From Pseudoalteromonas sp. OOF1S-7 (GTDB lineage: Bacteria; Pseudomonadota; Gammaproteobacteria; Enterobacterales; Alteromonadaceae): DNA of 64,000 nucleotides. Every line of letters begins with the position of its first letter. The first letter of the stretch is position 1. The notes beneath the pieces are model-generated. The model saw nothing but the letters and a program-made list of their open reading frames with translations. It made no database searches and was not told the origin of the DNA. Below are positions 52,539 to 61,855 of this stretch, in pieces. Location: NCBI RefSeq assembly GCF_022347765.1, contig NZ_JAKRFZ010000008.1:124001-188000 (forward strand), read 5' to 3'. The translations under genes and the position numbers were made by a program.

Positions 52539-52623
52539 TGTTGTGTAACATCAAATCAACATGACTGAATACCGGTTGCCTTTGAATGAGGAGGCACCAA
52601 TCACAACTTTTAGGGGTCGCTAC

Positions 52624-53535
52624 ATGATGGCTAAACAGGTTGAACATGACCAGTTATATATAGGTATTGATGGTGGAGGAACGAAATGTCGTGCCACCAT
52701 ATACTCTGCAATACATGGCATACTAGGCACTGGTCTTGGCGGTCCAGCGAACCCGCTACACGGATTTGAAAGAACCTTAGAGTCTATCATGGTTTCGACT
52801 CAGCTAGCATTGCAGGATGCTGGACTCAGAGTAGAGCAGGTGCACGAACTCAATGCCGGCTTAGGCCTCGCAGGCGTAAACTTACCGAGTTTATATGACA
52901 AAATTATGCGCTGGGATCACCCATTTAAACAGATGTTTCTGACTACTGACTTGCATACGGCATGCATTGGTGCACATGAAGGGGAAGACGGCGCAGTGAT
53001 CATCACCGGAACTGGTTCCTGTGGGTTTGTCTTGGTAGATGGTAAAAGTGCCAATTATGGCGGCCATGGTTTTGCTCAGGGCGACATTGGCAGTGGTTCA
53101 TGGATGGGCCTGGAAGCGGTGAAAGCGGTATTGTTAGACTTAGATGGTCTTGGGCCAAATACGGCGTTGTCACAGATTTTTCTGCAGCACTTTAACACCA
53201 AAACGGCGATGGGCATTGCCGAGCAAATGGCGGGACAGCCTTCGAGCAGCTATGCCAAGCTGGCGCGTTATGTGCTGGATGCAGCAAAAGCCGATGATGC
53301 ACTTGCACTGGAGATTGTTCAAACTGGTGCCGATTACATTAGTCGGCTTGCACGTAAACTACTTGAGAATAAACCGCCCAGATTATCCATGATTGGCGGC
53401 TTGTCTGAGCCGTTAAACCAATGGTTAGATCCACAGGTGGCAAAGCACGTCGAGCTGCCAAAACAGCCACCTGAAATGGGTGCTATCTACTTTGCAATGC
53501 AGAGTATTCAACGTCAATCAGAGCATTTGGTGTAA
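52624..53535 (+). CDS. nagK: N-acetylglucosamine kinase, BadF/BadG type
   Basis: 303 residues from ATG 52624, with AGGGG 7 nt upstream; the open frame starts at 52561 without a ribosome site. It belongs to the BadF/BadG/BcrA ATPase-type hexosamine kinases: LYIGIDGGGTKCRATIYSAI (phosphate 1), LNAGLGLAGVN, TTDLHTACIGAHEGEDGAVI, ITGTGSCGFVLVDGKSANYG and GGLSEPLNQWLDPQVAKHVE. It phosphorylates GlcNAc to GlcNAc-6-phosphate, which NagA uses. The nagA start is 3 nt after the stop, so these are one operon. This kinase type, instead of the ROK NagK of E. coli, is usual in Shewanella and relatives. Confidence 0.88.
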   Translation: MMAKQVEHDQLYIGIDGGGTKCRATIYSAIHGILGTGLGGPANPLHGFERTLESIMVSTQLALQDAGLRVEQVHELNAGLGLAGVNLPSLYDKIMRWDHPFKQMFLTTDLHTACIGAHEGEDGAVIITGTGSCGFVLVDGKSANYGGHGFAQGDIGSGSWMGLEAVKAVLLDLDGLGPNTALSQIFLQHFNTKTAMGIAEQMAGQPSSSYAKLARYVLDAAKADDALALEIVQTGADYISRLARKLLENKPPRLSMIGGLSEPLNQWLDPQVAKHVELPKQPPEMGAIYFAMQSIQRQSEHLV

Positions 53536-53538
53536 TAC

Positions 53539-54657
53539 ATGATCAGATATATAGCCCGCCGTTTGTTTGACGGCACACAGTTTAACAACGAAGTAGAGTT
53601 TGTTGTTGATAATGGCCAGCTTCGCTTTGAATCACATCCGTCAGGTAGTGACGTAACGCGACTTGAAGGCATTACGGCGCCTGGGTTTATTGACGTCCAG
53701 GTAAATGGCGGTGGCGGTGGCTTTTTGAATGCAGAGCCGTCTTTATCCTGTTTGACGACTATTGTCACAGCCCATGCAAAATTTGGCTCAACCGCCCTGA
53801 TGCCAACCCTGATCACGGATCAGATAACCATTATGGAGCAGGCGGCAGACGCGGTTGCCGAGGCGATTGCGGGCAACGAGCCCGGTGTAGCGGGGATCCA
53901 TTTTGAAGGCCCGCACCTGTCTCATCCTAAGAAAGGCACACACAGCGAGCAGTTTATTCGCCCGATCTCAGAGCGCGAGTTTGCAATTTATGCCCGTCAA
54001 GATCTGGGCATCAAAATGGTGACGCTGGCACCGGAAACCGTACCACTGAACGACATCAAGCGCCTGGTCGAGCTGGGTGTGAAAGTATCCATTGGTCACT
54101 CAAATGCTGACTTTGAAACCACCATGGCCGCACTGGAAGTGGGGGCCGATGGCTTTACTCATCTGTTTAATGCCATGTCGGCGTATACCTCCCGTGAGCC
54201 GGGTGTGGTGGGCGCTGCACTGTGGGACGATAACGCCTGGTGCGGTTTGATTGTCGATGGTCACCATGTTCACCCGGCGTCGGCCAGACTGGCAATTCGC
54301 AGCAAACAGCGTGGCAAAATCATGCTGGTAACCGATGCCATGCCGCCGGTCGGCACCGATGATCAGGAGTTCGACTTCTTTGATGGTCGTAAGGTGATCC
54401 GCACCGGTGACAGGCTGAACTCAACCACAGGCGAGCTGGCGGGTAGTGTGCTGGATATGGCCAGCGCGGTACGTAACAGCGTCAATACGCTGGATGTGAC
54501 CTTATCAGAAGCATTGCGTATGGCCTCCTTATACCCGGCACAGTATTTAGGTTTGGCGAAGAAAGGGCGTCTGATAGATGGCGCGGATGCCGACTTTATT
54601 GTGCTCGATGACAGTCTTCATGTGTTGCAGACCTTTATTAACGGGCAACGCGTATAA
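53539..54657 (+). CDS. nagA: N-acetylglucosamine-6-phosphate deacetylase
   Basis: 372 residues of the amidohydrolase superfamily. It deacetylates GlcNAc-6-P to glucosamine-6-P. Landmarks are APGFIDVQVNGGGGGFLNAE, GIHFEGPHLSHPKKGTHSEQ (the Glu metal ligand), KVSIGHSNADFETTMAALE, GADGFTHLFNAMSAYTSREP (His ligands) and ImLVTDAMPPVGTD (catalytic Asp in VTDAMPP). No clear Shine-Dalgarno, but the 3-nt gap to nagK implies coupling. A strong hairpin separates it from nagX, so nagX may be expressed less. Confidence 0.96.
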   Translation: MIRYIARRLFDGTQFNNEVEFVVDNGQLRFESHPSGSDVTRLEGITAPGFIDVQVNGGGGGFLNAEPSLSCLTTIVTAHAKFGSTALMPTLITDQITIMEQAADAVAEAIAGNEPGVAGIHFEGPHLSHPKKGTHSEQFIRPISEREFAIYARQDLGIKMVTLAPETVPLNDIKRLVELGVKVSIGHSNADFETTMAALEVGADGFTHLFNAMSAYTSREPGVVGAALWDDNAWCGLIVDGHHVHPASARLAIRSKQRGKIMLVTDAMPPVGTDDQEFDFFDGRKVIRTGDRLNSTTGELAGSVLDMASAVRNSVNTLDVTLSEALRMASLYPAQYLGLAKKGRLIDGADADFIVLDDSLHVLQTFINGQRV

Positions 54658-54669
54658 TTTCCCTGGGTA

Positions 54670-54703
54670 AAAAACCCCGCTGCAGTTTAGCGGGGATTTT
54701 TTG
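54670..54703 (+). terminator. Terminator between nagA and nagX
   Basis: CCCCGCT (54675-54681) pairs with AGCGGGG (54689-54695), followed by ATTTTTTG. It lies 17 bp before the nagX ATG, so it either ends nagKA or sets polarity towards nagX. Confidence 0.8.
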
Positions 54704-54719
54704 TTTATGTAGGTAGTAT

Positions 54720-55841
54720 ATGGCAAATAATAAGAAAAGACTGGCATCACTTGATGCTTTGCGCGGCATGGATATGTTCTGGATCCTCGGTGGCCAGTCC
54801 ATATTTGCGGCGTTATTTATATTGACCGGCTGGCAGGGCTGGAAGATATTCGAAGCACAGACGCTGCACAGTGCCTGGCATGGTTTTACCTTTTATGACT
54901 TGATTTTCCCCTTATTCATTTTTTTATCTGGTGTTGCAATGGGGCTCAGGCCCAAGCGCATAGATCATTTGCCCATGGCAGAGCGCAAGCCTATTTACAT
55001 AAAAGCGCTTAAGCGCCTGGGTCTGTTGTGCCTGTTTGGAGTTTTATACAATCATGGTTGGGGCACAGGTATACCGGCCGACCTGGGTGAGATCCGCTAC
55101 GCCAGTGTGTTAGGGCGTATTGCCATCGCCTGGTTCTTTTGCGCCATGCTGGTATGGCATTGTAGCCTGAAGACAACGGCACTCACCGGTGTTGGGATTT
55201 TGCTGGCGTACTGGGTCTTACTTTGCTTTATTCCTGTGCCCGGCGGCAGTGCGGGTGAGCTTACGCCGGCGGGCAGCTGGAACGCCTGGGCAGATCAGGC
55301 ATTGTTACCCGGTATTACCTATCAAAACCGCCCGGTTGATCCGGAAGGGATTTTGTCGAGCTTTCCGGCCATAGTTAACGCCATTGCAGGCGTGTTTGCC
55401 GGTCAGTTGATTGCTCAGGCGGATAAGCTTGGTCAGTGGCAGGTTGCAGGACGCTTGTTTTTTGCCGGTATCATTAGTCTGGCGCTAGGCTGGTTATGGG
55501 ACCTGCAGTTCCCGGTAAATAAAGAGTTGTGGACCAGCTCCTTTGTACTGGTGACAGTCGGCTGGAGTGCTATTTTCCTTGCCATTTTCTTTGTGCTGGT
55601 CGATATACTCAATGGTCAGAAACTGGCTTATCCATTTGTGATCATCGGTGCCAATTCCATTATCATTTATCTGGCATCGAGCCTGGTCGACTGGGCTTTT
55701 ATAAGTCGCAGTGTGTTTGGTGGCATCATCAATGCGGCACCTGAGCACTGGCAGGCACTGGCCAGTGTGTGTGCTTTGCTGGCGGTTCAGCTGCTGGTAT
55801 TACACTGGATGTACAAACGTAAGATTATTGTGAGTGTATAG
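54720..55841 (+). CDS. nagX: NagX-like membrane protein (DUF5009, HGSNAT-like)
   Basis: 373 residues with about 10 membrane segments. LASLDALRGMDMFWILGGQS at the N-terminus, FTFYDLIFPLFIFLSGVAMG, and the GILSSFPAIVNAIAGVFAGQ-type block are the features of the DUF5009/YeiB-related acyltransferase group that includes human heparan-alpha-glucosaminide N-acetyltransferase. In chitin-using gammaproteobacteria the homologue next to nag genes is called NagX; a transmembrane acetyltransferase or carrier role for hexosamine has been proposed but not settled. AGGTAG precedes the ATG. It follows nagA on the same strand beyond a terminator hairpin. Confidence 0.88.
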   Translation: MANNKKRLASLDALRGMDMFWILGGQSIFAALFILTGWQGWKIFEAQTLHSAWHGFTFYDLIFPLFIFLSGVAMGLRPKRIDHLPMAERKPIYIKALKRLGLLCLFGVLYNHGWGTGIPADLGEIRYASVLGRIAIAWFFCAMLVWHCSLKTTALTGVGILLAYWVLLCFIPVPGGSAGELTPAGSWNAWADQALLPGITYQNRPVDPEGILSSFPAIVNAIAGVFAGQLIAQADKLGQWQVAGRLFFAGIISLALGWLWDLQFPVNKELWTSSFVLVTVGWSAIFLAIFFVLVDILNGQKLAYPFVIIGANSIIIYLASSLVDWAFISRSVFGGIINAAPEHWQALASVCALLAVQLLVLHWMYKRKIIVSV

Positions 55842-55879
55842 CAAAGTGATACTTGGTGCCTTTGCTTTTTGAGACTTTG

Positions 55880-55910
55880 AAAATGGCCTGTTCAACAGGC
55901 CATTTTTATT
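55880..55910 (+). terminator. Intrinsic terminator after nagX
   Basis: AAAATGGCCTGTT pairs with AACAGGCCATTTT with a very small loop, followed by a T-rich tail. Confidence 0.85.
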
Positions 55911-55947
55911 TGGCTATAAAAAAAGTACATTTTTTTATCACTTTTAC

Positions 55948-55991
55948 TTTACAAGCACGTTTTTTTCTCTAATAATGACAGCGTTGTCATA
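55948..55991 (+). promoter_or_regulatory. nagB promoter with NagR-like operator
   Basis: TTTACA (55948-55953) and TAATAA (55970-55975) with a 16-bp spacer form a sigma-70 promoter. The palindrome AATGACAGCGTTGTCATAA (from 55974) overlaps the -10 and start site and has the same TGACA-NCGN-TGTCA plan as the nagK operator. Confidence 0.7.
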
Positions 55992-56110
55992 ATGGTAATA
56001 ACCTAAACAGTGTATCCCAGTTAGGTTTTGATCTGACCTTGTTTTGATTGCACGCAGAGCAAGGTTCAGATCCCATTTTTCTGTTTGTTCACAATCTTGA
56101 GCCTTACATT

Positions 56111-56905
56111 ATGCAAATAGTCATTCTAAAAAGCGCAGCAGAAGTTGCGGCATATGGTGCCGATATTTTCACTCAGCAGTTAGCACGTAACGCAGGCTCT
56201 GTACTAGGACTGGCGACAGGATCAACGCCAGTTGCTTTGTATCAGGAACTAATAAACCGTAACCAGGCAGGCACCATCAGTTTCAGCAAAGCCAAAACGT
56301 TTAACCTGGACGAATACCTGGGTCTGAATGGCGAACACCCACAAAGTTATCGTTATTTTATGAACGAGCAGCTGTTCAACCACATCGATATCAACAAAGA
56401 CAATACCCATGTTCCGCCGGGTGATGCTAAAAACCCAATTGAAGCTTGCAAAGAATATGAAGCGCAGATAGTTGCTGCCGGTGGCATCGATGTTCAGCTA
56501 CTGGGTATTGGTCGTAATGGTCATATTGGCTTTAATGAGCCATCATCAGGTCTGACATCCCGTACTCGGGTTAAAACCCTGACCAAAGCCACCATCGACG
56601 ATAATGCACGCTTTTTTGCGGCCGATGAATACCAGCCTCACTTGTCAATCACCATGGGGATCGGCACGATTCTGGATGCCCGAAAAGTGGTTTTACTCGC
56701 AACCGGTGAAAATAAAGCCGATGCTGTACACGCCATGATTGAAGGACCGCTGACCGCCGCTTGTCCTGCATCTGCACTGCAAATGCACCGCCACGCTGTG
56801 ATTGTGCTCGATGAAGGCGCAGCCAGCAAGCTGAAAGACATTGAATTCTACAAGCACATTGAAGCTGAGAACCAAAAGCTTCAGGAATATCTTGCCTCTC
56901 TGTAG
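56111..56905 (+). CDS. nagB: Glucosamine-6-phosphate deaminase
   Basis: 264 residues from ATG 56111 (a TTG frame extends 21 codons upstream). It converts glucosamine-6-P to fructose-6-P and ammonia, linking nag to glycolysis. [36 protein letters not shown] (base D67) and [19 protein letters not shown] (H138 and E143) form the active site. The E. coli Asp in NDGH is Asn here (RNGH), as in Bacillus-type NagB. The gene has its own operator-bearing promoter, separate from nagK-nagA-nagX. Confidence 0.95.
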   Translation: MQIVILKSAAEVAAYGADIFTQQLARNAGSVLGLATGSTPVALYQELINRNQAGTISFSKAKTFNLDEYLGLNGEHPQSYRYFMNEQLFNHIDINKDNTHVPPGDAKNPIEACKEYEAQIVAAGGIDVQLLGIGRNGHIGFNEPSSGLTSRTRVKTLTKATIDDNARFFAADEYQPHLSITMGIGTILDARKVVLLATGENKADAVHAMIEGPLTAACPASALQMHRHAVIVLDEGAASKLKDIEFYKHIEAENQKLQEYLASL

Positions 56906-56926
56906 TGTGATTTCACACTGTAGTTC

Positions 56927-56949
56927 AAGCCCGTAAGGGCTTTTTTTTT
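56927..56949 (+). terminator. Intrinsic terminator after nagB
   Basis: AAGCCC pairs with GGGCTT around a GTAA tetraloop, followed by nine T residues. Confidence 0.85.
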
Positions 56950-57011
56950 GCCGCAAAGCTATTGGCATTCGGGCCAGCTATGTTAGCGTGTCGTCAAAGA
57001 ACAAGAAAAGG

Positions 57012-57965
57012 ATGAACGTCGTGCTGCATTACACGCAAATGAACCTGAACAGGGCTTCGGCTGAGCGAAAAGATCCCAACTGGTTGCTTGGCCAGTATGG
57101 TGACAAGAGCCGCTGGTTGCTGGTATGGAATAATAAAAACCTGATTGTAAGCGATAAGCGTGAGCTTGCCCTGTTGTCTCAGTCTCAGGTAGATACACTT
57201 GATCGTGCCGAAGCCGTGTTTCTGGGCATCGACGACACACACAGCTATTTTGCGCTCGACGTCAGCGAAGTCGAACAAGAGCTGCTTCAGGGCTGTATTG
57301 ATGTGAGTTTTGAAGAGCAAATCTTTGATCAGACATTCCATTTCGAAGACATGCGTACCATAGGTCCAAAGCTGGACACCGAGCTGGCCTCGGTAGGCGT
57401 GCTGGCTCGCGGGCTCTGTTACTGGCATAACACACACCGTTTTTGTGGCCGTTGTGGCAGTGCAAATCGTCCCGTGGAAGCCGGGCATGCACGTTTGTGT
57501 AACGATAAAGCATGTCGTCATATGACATTTCCCCGTACCGATCCGGCCGTGATCATGCTGGTCACACACACCTTTCCAGATGGGGTTGAACGCTGTCTGC
57601 TCGGTCGTCAGGCGCAATGGCCCGAAGGCGTTTTTTCGACGCTGGCGGGCTTTGTGGATCCGGGTGAAACTCTGGAGCGCGCGGTGATCCGTGAAGTGAA
57701 AGAAGAAGCAGGGGTCGAGGTTGACGAAGTACGCTACCTGGCCTCTCAACCCTGGCCCTTTCCGTCATCGATTATGCTAGGCTTTATTGCAACAGCAAAA
57801 AGCACTGACATCTTTGTTGAGCAGGATGAACTGGAGCAGGCCGAGTGGTTCTCTCGTGAAGACCTCGACGGATTTGCCCAATGGGGAGACGATGTACCGG
57901 GATACAAACTCACCCGTCCAGATTCTATCTCCCGATATCTGGTTGAATACTGGCGTCAGCAATGA
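57012..57965 (+). CDS. nudC: NAD(+) diphosphatase / RNA NAD-cap hydrolase NudC
   Basis: 317 residues from ATG 57012. The start is uncertain: a GTG at 56988 is open, AAAAGG touches 57012, and a GTG at 57021 would have better spacing. A zinc ribbon (FCGRCGSANRP ... CNDKACRHMTFP) leads into the Nudix fold with the box GFVDPGETLERAVIREVKEE followed by AGVE. The diagnostic NudC motif SQPWPFPSSIMLGF follows. It splits NADH to NMNH and AMP and removes NAD caps from RNA. metC begins 27 nt downstream, so they are probably co-transcribed. Confidence 0.93.
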   Translation: MNVVLHYTQMNLNRASAERKDPNWLLGQYGDKSRWLLVWNNKNLIVSDKRELALLSQSQVDTLDRAEAVFLGIDDTHSYFALDVSEVEQELLQGCIDVSFEEQIFDQTFHFEDMRTIGPKLDTELASVGVLARGLCYWHNTHRFCGRCGSANRPVEAGHARLCNDKACRHMTFPRTDPAVIMLVTHTFPDGVERCLLGRQAQWPEGVFSTLAGFVDPGETLERAVIREVKEEAGVEVDEVRYLASQPWPFPSSIMLGFIATAKSTDIFVEQDELEQAEWFSREDLDGFAQWGDDVPGYKLTRPDSISRYLVEYWRQQ

Positions 57966-57992
57966 TGCACTTAGTCCAAAATTGAGCACACT

Positions 57993-59162
57993 ATGAAGAA
58001 GAATACCAAACTGGTGGCCGCTGGCCGCAAAACCCAGTACACCAAGGGCGTTGTTAATCCGGTGGTGCAGCGCGCATCGACCGTTGTTTTTGATTCCGTT
58101 GCCGATATGCAGGAAGCCATTTCCGAACGCGGCAAACGCACCTTATTTTACGGTCGTCGTGGCACCAACACACACTTCGCGCTGCAAGACGCCATCATGG
58201 AACTGGAAAGTGGCGCAGGTTGTGCGCTGTATCCGTGCGGCGCAGCCGCTATTTCGCAGGCGCTGTTGTCTTTTTTGAAAACCGGTGATCACCTGCTCAT
58301 GGTGGATACCGCCTACGAGCCAACACGAGATTTCTGTGACAAGATCCTGGCAGGGCTGGGGATCACTACCACCTATTATGACCCGCTGATTGGCGCTGAT
58401 ATCGAGTCGCTCATTCAGGATAACACCAAAGTTCTGTTTCTTGAGTCTCCGGGCTCCATCACCATGGAAGTACAGGACGTGCCCAGCCTGGTCAAAGCTG
58501 CCAAAGCGAAGGGCGTTATCACTATGCTGGATAACACCTATGGCAACGGCTGGCATTATCGTCCGCTGGAACATGGGGTAGACATCAGCATTCAGGCTGC
58601 GACCAAGTACATAGTTGGTCATTCTGATGTGATGATGGGTGTGGCTGTAGCAAACGAAACCCTGTGGCCAACGCTGCGCGAAAACTCTTACCTGCTTGGC
58701 CAGTGTACTTCGGCGGACGATGCTTATCTGGCATTGCGCGGGCTGCGCACCATGCCAGTGCGATTGCAACAACACGAGAAATCGGCACTGCAAGTAGCTA
58801 ACTGGCTGGCGGGCCACCCGCTGGTTGACCACGTACGTCATCCGGCACTAAAAAGCTGCCCTGGTCATGAATTCTTCAAGCGCGACTTTAGCGGCAGTAA
58901 TGGTTTGTTTTCTGTGGTGATGAAAGAGGGCCATCGCAGGGCCATTAACCGCTTCCTCGACAGCCTGCACCACTTTAAAATGGGCTTTTCCTGGGGCGGC
59001 TTTGAAAGCCTGGTCACGGCCAATGCGAGTATGGCACCGTTGCGGAGCACGACTGGCTGGCAGTACGGTCCGGTGATCCGTTTGCACATAGGCCTGGAAG
59101 ATGTGGAAGATTTGATTGCCGATCTGGAGCAGGCGCTCAAGGTTTATCAGGAGAGTTTGTAA
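57993..59162 (+). CDS. metC: Cystathionine beta-lyase
   Basis: 389 residues of the Cys/Met-metabolism PLP-dependent family. It splits cystathionine to homocysteine, pyruvate and ammonia in methionine synthesis. The PLP lysine is in IQAATKYIVGHSDVMMG, the ring-stacking YGRRGT and the LYPCGAAAIS region are present, and the later FSWGGFESLVTANAS and RLHIGLEDVEDLIADLEQAL are conserved. MetC features (WGGFESL, no CGS-type extension) distinguish it from MetB. It ends before a strong terminator shared in the opposite sense by sbcB. Confidence 0.93.
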   Translation: MKKNTKLVAAGRKTQYTKGVVNPVVQRASTVVFDSVADMQEAISERGKRTLFYGRRGTNTHFALQDAIMELESGAGCALYPCGAAAISQALLSFLKTGDHLLMVDTAYEPTRDFCDKILAGLGITTTYYDPLIGADIESLIQDNTKVLFLESPGSITMEVQDVPSLVKAAKAKGVITMLDNTYGNGWHYRPLEHGVDISIQAATKYIVGHSDVMMGVAVANETLWPTLRENSYLLGQCTSADDAYLALRGLRTMPVRLQQHEKSALQVANWLAGHPLVDHVRHPALKSCPGHEFFKRDFSGSNGLFSVVMKEGHRRAINRFLDSLHHFKMGFSWGGFESLVTANASMAPLRSTTGWQYGPVIRLHIGLEDVEDLIADLEQALKVYQESL

Positions 59163-59168
59163 TAATAG

Positions 59169-59194
59169 GGCGGTGAGCAGTCACCGCCTTTTTT
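59169..59194 (+). terminator. Intrinsic terminator after metC
   Basis: GGCGGTGA (59169-59176) pairs with TCACCGCC (59181-59188) around GCAG, followed by TTTTTT. On the minus strand the tail is weaker. Confidence 0.88.
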
Positions 59195-59203
59195 GATGCC
59201 AAA

Positions 59204-60655
59204 TTAGAGGCTCTGGGCGTAATGATATAACGCTTTGAGTACCGCCAGATTCTTTTCATTCCCTTCATGTTCATACACCAGATTCTCCAGCGTGATCATA
59301 AAGTCCTGGGCATTAATCGACGGATTGTCTTCGCCATGCATCAGTTTATTCTGACAGTATTTACGCCACTGTTCCAGTTCGCTGGCAGAGAGGCTTTCCG
59401 GCCAGTTTCTGGCACGATAGCGAAACAGCAGGGTGTGGAACTTAGGATCTTCAAACTCCAGGTTTAGCGAGCCTAGTTCGTGCGGCGGCGCTTCGCGTAC
59501 AATGGCCAGCTTAGCTTTGTCGGCTTTACTAATAAAACCATTATAAAGCTGATAGTCCGGGTTAGTGGTGTCACTGAAATCGCCCTGATCGTTAAACACC
59601 TCAGCTACCTTGTCGCGCAGTTCCGGGTGCGATTTCAGAATTTTAAGATGTGCCAGACACTGTTCACGATCAATCCCCAGACGGGCAGCGTTCTCTGGTA
59701 ACAAAGTTTTTGCAGGCGCTAATATCGGACATTTGTTCAGGTGAACCAGTTTCAGGCCAACCGGCAGTTCGTCGTCACCCAAATCGCTGTGTTTAGTGTA
59801 TAAGCGCGCACGCAGTTCTTCCACCGACAGATCCAGCAGTACCTGCGGGTCATTGGTCAGGTTAAAACACACCACGGCATTTTTGTTCACCGGATGAAAA
59901 CTCATCGGCGCAATCCAGCTGGTACACCCCTGAGAGGCCGGAATACGCGAAGAGGTATGCACCAGCGGCTGCATATTAAACACATCAATCAGCTCTGCCA
60001 GTGCTTTTTTACCGCGCAGTGAGAAGAAAAACTGATACAGTTTCGGTTGTTTTTCTTTGATCAGTTTTGCCAGCGCAATGGTTGCGGTGACATCACTCAA
60101 TGCATCGTGGGCATCGGCGTGTTCAATGCCATTGGCCTTGGTTAAATCTTCCAGGCGAAAGCTCGGCGTGCCATCTTCTTTTTCTGGCCATACAATGCCT
60201 TCGGGGCGCAGCGCATAACAGGCACGCACTAAATCAATGATATCCCAGCGGCTGTTGCCATTTTGCCATTCGCGCTCATAGGGGTCATAAAAGTTGCGAT
60301 ACAGGCTGTAGCGCGTCACCTCATCATCAAAACGAATGCTGTTATAACCGGCCACACAGGTATTGGGTTTACTGAATTCGCGATAGATCCTGGCCATAAA
60401 CTCACTTTCCGGCAGTCCATGTTTCAGCGCATGTTGCGGCGTGATCCCGGTCACTAGGCAGGCCTCCGGCTGAGGCAAATAATCCGCCGCCGGACGACAA
60501 TACTCAATCAGTGGCTCGCCTATAATATTCAGGTCCAGGTCGGTACGGATCCCGGCAAACTGACTCGGCCGATCCTTCTGCGGGCTGGCCCCCCAGGTCT
60601 CATAATCGTGCCAGTAAATTGTCGGGATATTATCAGTTAGTTCTTGTGTCGCCAT
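59204..60655 (-). CDS. sbcB: Exodeoxyribonuclease I
   Basis: 483 residues, similar to E. coli ExoI (475). A DnaQ-like 3'-5' exonuclease acting on single-stranded DNA in repair and recombination. The first catalytic acid pair is in IYWHDYETWGASPQKDRPSQ, the second in CVAGYNSIRFDDEV, and the DEDDh histidine-aspartate pair in HADAHDALSDVTATI. The C-terminal ExoI-specific SH3-like and helical parts follow (CTSWIAPMSFHPVNKNAVVC, LLFRYRARNWPESLSASELE). Single gene, converging on nudC-metC. Confidence 0.96.
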   Translation of the reverse strand: MATQELTDNIPTIYWHDYETWGASPQKDRPSQFAGIRTDLDLNIIGEPLIEYCRPAADYLPQPEACLVTGITPQHALKHGLPESEFMARIYREFSKPNTCVAGYNSIRFDDEVTRYSLYRNFYDPYEREWQNGNSRWDIIDLVRACYALRPEGIVWPEKEDGTPSFRLEDLTKANGIEHADAHDALSDVTATIALAKLIKEKQPKLYQFFFSLRGKKALAELIDVFNMQPLVHTSSRIPASQGCTSWIAPMSFHPVNKNAVVCFNLTNDPQVLLDLSVEELRARLYTKHSDLGDDELPVGLKLVHLNKCPILAPAKTLLPENAARLGIDREQCLAHLKILKSHPELRDKVAEVFNDQGDFSDTTNPDYQLYNGFISKADKAKLAIVREAPPHELGSLNLEFEDPKFHTLLFRYRARNWPESLSASELEQWRKYCQNKLMHGEDNPSINAQDFMITLENLVYEHEGNEKNLAVLKALYHYAQSL

Positions 60656-61178
60656 TAGGCTATAAATCCTATTTCAATCAACCTGTTATTCTTATACAGT
60701 GCAGCAGGCTATGATTTTGAGTTTGCGGTTTTGAAACCTAAGTGTGTGTATCACTGCGTGTACCGAACTCAATCAGTGTGTATATAAATGCGCATACTGC
60801 TTAGGCTTGTACAAACTCAAAAGTCTGGAAATCTAAGTCGTTACGCTATTGTCTCATAGTGATGGGATGAGAGTAAACGGGATAGCTCTGGTGTGCTGTG
60901 AGTAGTCTTGTGTGATTTGGTGGTGTTCAGGCAGGTAATTAGCATAGTTGTTCATGCCAGTCATTGATATATATCGGGGCTTGAACTGTTTGATATTATG
61001 CTTGAAAATGACATCTTACCTTACGGTGTCACCCACTGAATGGATTAGTGCTCGACGGAAACTCGGTAATTACCCGGCTAACGTTGTGCCAGTTTGGGTG
61101 AATTCGTAACCACAAATAGCTTAGTTTGTCGAAACCAGTTATGGCCAGTTAAATTAGAAATGTATTCCTGAGTAAAAC
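60656..61178. other. Intergenic region between sbcB and the unknown membrane protein
   Basis: About 520 bp without a recognisable gene, repeat or RNA. It is AT-rich with scattered TGTGTGTAT tracts near 60740-60790. Promoters for sbcB and the next gene must lie here but none stands out. Confidence 0.5.
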
Positions 61179-61664
61179 ATGCCTATTTATTTTGAAAGTA
61201 ATTTCGATCCAAACATCGACCTATTTGTGTGGTTTATACCTTATATCCTGGTGCTTTTTATTTTTTACAAAGTCCCCTTCTTATTAAGTATTTTTAGTGA
61301 CTTACTGAGTGTATCCAGTAGACAGCTTTTGATTTCATATGCCATTTTTATGTTATTGATATTTTTGCTTCAGTTGACAAATTACCTGGAAGTTGCAGGT
61401 TATAAAAGCAAGGTAGAGCGCAGTAAGTTTAGAACCACAGAAGGGTGTATTTACAATTTCAGTGTTACAGAAACCAGGAGCCGGACAGAGTCTTTTACGT
61501 TAAATAATGTGACGTTTAGCTACAGTGCCGTAGGCACCGGCCAGCTTTTCTTTGCCAATAGGCAGTTCGAAGATGGTGTAATTCACGAAGGCAGGTGCCT
61601 GAGAGTATCTTACTTTACAAAAGGACGTACCAACAAAATTTTCAAGGTACAGCTACTGGATTAG
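61179..61664 (+). CDS. Unknown small membrane protein
   Basis: 161 residues I do not recognise. Two hydrophobic helices (LFVWFIPYILVLFIFYKVPF at about 11-30 and ISYAIFMLLIFLLQLTNYL at about 51-69) are followed by a soluble domain of about 90 residues. That domain reads as mostly beta (CIYNFSVTETRSRTESFTLN, VTFSYSAVGTGQLFFA, CLRVSYFTKGRTNKIFKVQL) and contains two Cys. The short alternating hydrophilic/hydrophobic pattern is compatible with a small beta-barrel or Ig-like exposed domain. No clear Shine-Dalgarno, and no neighbour suggests a role. Codon use appears like that of the surrounding genes. Confidence 0.55.
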   Translation: MPIYFESNFDPNIDLFVWFIPYILVLFIFYKVPFLLSIFSDLLSVSSRQLLISYAIFMLLIFLLQLTNYLEVAGYKSKVERSKFRTTEGCIYNFSVTETRSRTESFTLNNVTFSYSAVGTGQLFFANRQFEDGVIHEGRCLRVSYFTKGRTNKIFKVQLLD

Positions 61665-61855
61665 TATCTGCGTTACAGATGTGAGCAGCGATTGTGATGC
61701 CTGAAAAATAAGTGCTTTTAATGCAAATTATCGCTTATAACCTTTAAGTCAGCGCATTAAAATTGTACAAGTACCAAAAAGAGTGGCACTGTGACCGGCG
61801 ATCCAGAACACTTTTATATTAAAATTGGAACGATCCATTTGGGTGGGAATCAATA

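Larger units (their letters stand above)
52026..52623. other. Intergenic region before nagK
   Basis: About 600 bp without a gene. It contains the oxygenase terminator, a degraded copy of the MITE-like repeat and, near its right end, the NagR-like operator of the nagK operon. The stretch 52380-52500 is plain AT-rich sequence. Confidence 0.6.

Noticed and set aside
56904..56918. AGTGTGA/TCACACT inverted repeat after nagB
   Set aside because: The loop would be only two bases, too tight for an RNA hairpin; the terminator just downstream explains transcript ending.
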